From assembly GCA_900544205.1 (NCBI GenBank), contig UQUG01000040.1, positions 1 to 16,929 of the forward strand: a stretch of 16,929 nt of DNA, read 5' to 3'. Shown here in pieces: positions 15,101-16,929 of this stretch. The stretch comes from an uncultured Collinsella sp. (GTDB lineage: Bacteria > Actinomycetota > Coriobacteriia > Coriobacteriales > Coriobacteriaceae). Position numbers and translations under genes: made by a program. The notes beneath the pieces were generated by a model, which was given only the letters and a program-made list of their open reading frames with translations, ran no database searches and was not told the origin of the DNA. Numbering within the stretch: the first letter of the stretch is position 1; each line of letters starts with the position of its first letter.

Positions 15101-16360
15101 TTAATTACGCTGCTTGGGCTCGGTGACGATGGCTCGGACGATGCGGGGGCGATCGGTGAGGTCGTGGACGATACGCACGTCCGAGAGACCTGCCTGGCGG
15201 CAGAGCTCGGCGGCGGCATCGAGGGCACCCTCGTAGAGCTCGCAGGCAAAGAGGCCGCCGGCGCGCAACATGTAGGGCGCCGCGTTGAGCAGGCGGCGGA
15301 AGATATCGAGGCCGTCGGCACCGCCCTCGAGCGCCAGATCGGGCTCAAAGTCCTTGACCTCGTGCGGCAGCGAGCGCATGACATCGGTGGGAATGTAGGG
15401 CGGGTTGGAGACGAGTACGTCAAAGGTGCCCCACTCGTCGTGGGGAATGGAGCTCACCAGGTTGGTGAGGCTAAAGGCGACCTCGTCGGACGTGAGGCCA
15501 AGCGCATCGCGGTTTTTGGTAGCAAGGTCGATGGCGCGCGGCTCGATATCGGTAGCAGTGCAGGCGACGTGGCCGCGACGCTCCCAGGCAAGCGAGAGCG
15601 AGATGCAGCCCGTGCCGCAGCCGACCTCGAGAACGCGGGCGATGCGGGGCTCGGCTGGGGCAGGTACGTTGGCCTCGGCGGCATCTTGCGCGGGAGTCGC
15701 CTGTTGGTCGTTGTCCTCAATGGCGATGCCGTATTCGTCGAGCTCGGGCTCGGGGGTTTCCACGGCCTCTGCTTCTGCCGCCTGCGCGGCGGCTTCCTCG
15801 GCCTCGCGATCGGCAAGTTCCTCGGCATAGGCGCGGCTACCGAGCACGTCGCTACCCAGCGCCGCCTCATCGGCAGCCGTCAGGTTAGCGGCACGGCGCT
15901 CGGCGGTCGCGCGTTCGTCTGCCAGCGCCGCCTCGGCTTTGCGAGCCTGCTCGACCTCATCGTTCCAAGGCAGCTCCACGCGCTGGCGGGCAGCGGCCTC
16001 GGGGCTCAGTACCTCGGCATCCAGATAGTCCAGGACTTCCTCGACGAGCATCTCGGTCTCGGGGCGCGGGATGAGCACGCCGGGGGCGCACGCGACGTCG
16101 ATCATGCGAAACTGCGTGCTACCGGTGATGTACTGCAGCGGCTCGCCCTTCGCGCGTCGGACGACTGCCGCGTGCATGGTCTCGAGCTGCGCTGCGTCGA
16201 GCGTCTCGTCCATGCGCATATACAAGTCGATACGCGCCAGGCCCGTTGCCGCACACAGCAGCCACTCGGCAGAAAGACGGGGATGCTCCTCACCGCGCTC
16301 GGCCAGGTACTCCTTGGTCCACTCGAGACAACGCTTGATGGTCCAGATCTCGTTTGCCAT
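15101..16360 (-). CDS. prmC: Release factor glutamine methyltransferase with a large internal insert
   Basis: PrmC (HemK) methylates the Gln of the GGQ motif in release factors RF1 and RF2 using S-adenosylmethionine. It has 419 residues, against about 280 normally. Start ATG at 16360 (MANEIWTIKRC) has GGAGG five bases upstream; the open frame continues 25 codons further without family similarity and would cross the likely promoter. The N-terminal substrate domain is present (QYITGSTQF, 76-84; GVLIPRPETE, 94-103). The SAM-binding VLEVGCGTG is at 243-251 and the catalytic NPPY at 319-322, followed by LALEGGADGLDIFRRL. Between RPETE and the SAM motif, about 120 residues (115-238) are extra: first Ala/Glu/Arg-rich and helical, then Pro/Asp/Gln-rich. 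The frame is intact. prfA, its common partner, is not seen within the window. Confidence 0.94.
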   Translation of the reverse strand: MANEIWTIKRCLEWTKEYLAERGEEHPRLSAEWLLCAATGLARIDLYMRMDETLDAAQLETMHAAVVRRAKGEPLQYITGSTQFRMIDVACAPGVLIPRPETEMLVEEVLDYLDAEVLSPEAAARQRVELPWNDEVEQARKAEAALADERATAERRAANLTAADEAALGSDVLGSRAYAEELADREAEEAAAQAAEAEAVETPEPELDEYGIAIEDNDQQATPAQDAAEANVPAPAEPRIARVLEVGCGTGCISLSLAWERRGHVACTATDIEPRAIDLATKNRDALGLTSDEVAFSLTNLVSSIPHDEWGTFDVLVSNPPYIPTDVMRSLPHEVKDFEPDLALEGGADGLDIFRRLLNAAPYMLRAGGLFACELYEGALDAAAELCRQAGLSDVRIVHDLTDRPRIVRAIVTEPKQRN

Positions 16361-16408
16361 GGGGTCCTCCCCTCTTAAGCGCCAGGCGGCGCGCGAATGT
16401 CGGAGCAG

Positions 16409-16435
16409 ATTGTACGCGAGGCCAGCGCTTGGCAA
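16409..16435 (-). promoter_or_regulatory. Possible promoter of prmC
   Basis: Reading leftward, TTGCCA (16430-16435) and TACAAT (16409-16414) are 15 bases apart. Both boxes match consensus at five of six places, but the spacer is short by one to two bases. A transcript would start near 16402 and have a leader of about 40 bases ending in the GGAGG of prmC. Confidence 0.45.
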
Positions 16436-16499
16436 GGGACGATTGAAGGCGATTATCGAGAATCAGCCCAGATTTTTGCTTGGATTGCAATCGAAGCGT

Positions 16500-16607
16500 T
16501 CATTCGCCGACGTCTAAATCTGCATCCGTCAAGCTTTTGGCAAGGTTGCCCCAAAACTGACCAATATCTAACCAAGAACTTGCCAAATCACTTGACGCGC
16601 GACGCAT
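16500..16607 (-). CDS. Possible short ORF or gene remnant, unrecognised
   Basis: From an ATG at 16607 this frame encodes 35 residues ending in FWGNLAKSLTDADLDVGE before TGA. The same frame is open further upstream to a TAA at 16674-16676 (57 codons), where it reads AIENNAQKIVQEVAGRF, so the protein-like run is longer than the ATG form. The composition (Ala, Asp, Leu, Ser, Gln, two Trp, balanced charge) looks more like a real protein than an antisense shadow. However, no start with a good ribosome-binding site exists for the longer form; GGGG lies about nine bases before the ATG. It may be a small protein or the tail of a decayed gene. I do not recognise it. Confidence 0.2.
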   Translation of the reverse strand: MRRASSDLASSWLDIGQFWGNLAKSLTDADLDVGE

Positions 16608-16751
16608 CAAAAATCGCCCCGCAACTTCTTGAACGATTTTTTGAGCATTATTTTCAATAGCAGATGCACACCGTTAATTGCTTTAAGCAGGTAAGCAGCT
16701 CAAAGGCCATCACAGCTTATTGAATAACATCTCAAAGCAATGTGCCCAACC

Positions 16752-16780
16752 TAGTCATTTAAGAACGTCCCCAATGACTA
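16752..16780. repeat. REP-like palindrome with AAGAACGTCCCC loop
   Basis: TAGTCATT (16752-16759) and AATGACTA (16773-16780) form a perfect 8-bp stem around a 13-base loop that contains AAGAACGTCCCC. From memory, GGGGACGTTCTT or its complement occurs in palindromes near REP-associated Y1 transposases in several bacteria. This could be a solitary member, but no transposase is present in the window. Confidence 0.4.
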
Positions 16781-16785
16781 CCTCT

Positions 16786-16841
16786 AAGGCGCCGCAGGTT
16801 GAGCATACCGCATCCGGAGCAAGGCAGCGCCGCAGGTAGAG
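16786..16841. repeat. Degenerate direct repeat, about 35-bp period
   Basis: AAGGC-GCCGCAGGTTGAG (16786-16803) recurs as AAGGCAGCGCCGCAGGTAGAG (16821-16841) with a two-base indel and one or two changes, 35 bases apart. It leads directly into the second copy of the 48-bp repeat and may belong to the same repeated unit. No other copy was seen in the window. Confidence 0.4.
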
Positions 16842-16881
16842 GACGGACAGCGAGCGGGTCGCATTTGAGACAAGGTGACGT

Positions 16882-16929
16882 GAAACGAAAGGGCGCTGAC
16901 CTTCTGGTCGCGCCCTTGAAGTTGAACGT
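16882..16929. repeat. 48-bp exact repeat, copy 2 (runs off the window)
   Basis: These bases are identical and in the same orientation to 1227-1274. The stem-loop occupies 16889-16917, with GGGCGC-T-GACC, a TTCT loop and GGTC-GCGCCC. The match is still perfect at the last base of the window, so the full repeat is probably longer. It may end a gene that lies to the right, or mark an interspersed element. Confidence 0.9.

Larger units (their letters stand above)
16436..16881. other. AT-richer stretch without a convincing gene
   Basis: This stretch is visibly lower in GC than the coding regions around it. It contains one open minus-strand frame with coding-like composition (16500-16673, listed separately), a short palindrome TTATTGAATAA (16717-16727), a tandem AAGCAG pair (near 16684-16698), a REP-like palindrome (16752-16780) and a degenerate direct repeat (16786-16841). 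No gene with a clear start, ribosome-binding site and family resemblance was found on either strand. It could be a decayed gene or a repeat-accumulating spacer between prmC and an upstream gene outside the window. Confidence 0.5.

Noticed and set aside
15164..16378. 404-codon open frame on the + strand opposite prmC
   Set aside because: Antisense to prmC and unusually Gly/Leu/Val-rich as expected for a shadow; no supporting start signal.
16397..16660. 87-codon + strand frame in the right-hand spacer
   Set aside because: It begins across the predicted prmC promoter, has no convincing ribosome-binding site or family resemblance, and the opposite strand is more protein-like over much of the same bases.

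Overview
The window looks like part of the chromosome of a high-GC Gram-positive gut actinomycete of the Coriobacteriia, most like Collinsella. This rests on protein resemblance, gene order and base composition judged by eye; no database search was run. It is mostly housekeeping DNA. One gene, the 5'-truncated pepT, lies on the + strand; every other supported gene lies on the - strand.

Layout from low to high coordinates. (1) The 3' part of pepT (tripeptidase T) converges on a LytR-CpsA-Psr (LCP) wall-polymer ligase gene; two hairpins lie between the stop codons. (2) murA sits just upstream of the LCP gene. (3) The complete F1Fo ATP synthase operon is read leftward in the order atpI-like, atpB, E, F, H, A, G, D, C. 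A sigma-70-like promoter precedes it and a strong intrinsic terminator ends it, directly before murA. (4) upp lies upstream of the ATP synthase operon, a neighbourhood also known in Firmicutes. (5) tsaC (Sua5/YrdC) and glpK form a tight pair, 13 nt apart, that probably reads on towards upp. (6) A toxin-first type II toxin-antitoxin cassette (Gp49/HigB-like RelE-fold toxin plus XRE antitoxin) sits between prmC and tsaC, two genes that are often adjacent in other actinobacteria. (7) prmC carries an unusual internal insert of about 120 residues. (8) The last roughly 500 bases hold no convincing gene, are AT-richer, and are crowded with repeats and palindromes.

The genes serve energy conservation (ATP synthase), cell wall synthesis (MurA, LCP), translation quality (PrmC methylates release factors, TsaC starts t6A on tRNA), and salvage or catabolism (Upp, GlpK, PepT).

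The most notable non-coding signal is an exact 48-bp repeat containing a terminator-like hairpin. One copy lies downstream of pepT and the other at the extreme right edge of the window, about 15.7 kb away. Other points worth a second look are the atpC-murA terminator that leaves no room for a murA promoter, a signal-peptide-like N-terminus on ATP synthase subunit b, the PrmC insert, and a REP-like palindrome near the right end. I saw no rRNA, tRNA, CRISPR array, complete insertion sequence or clearly novel multi-gene system.
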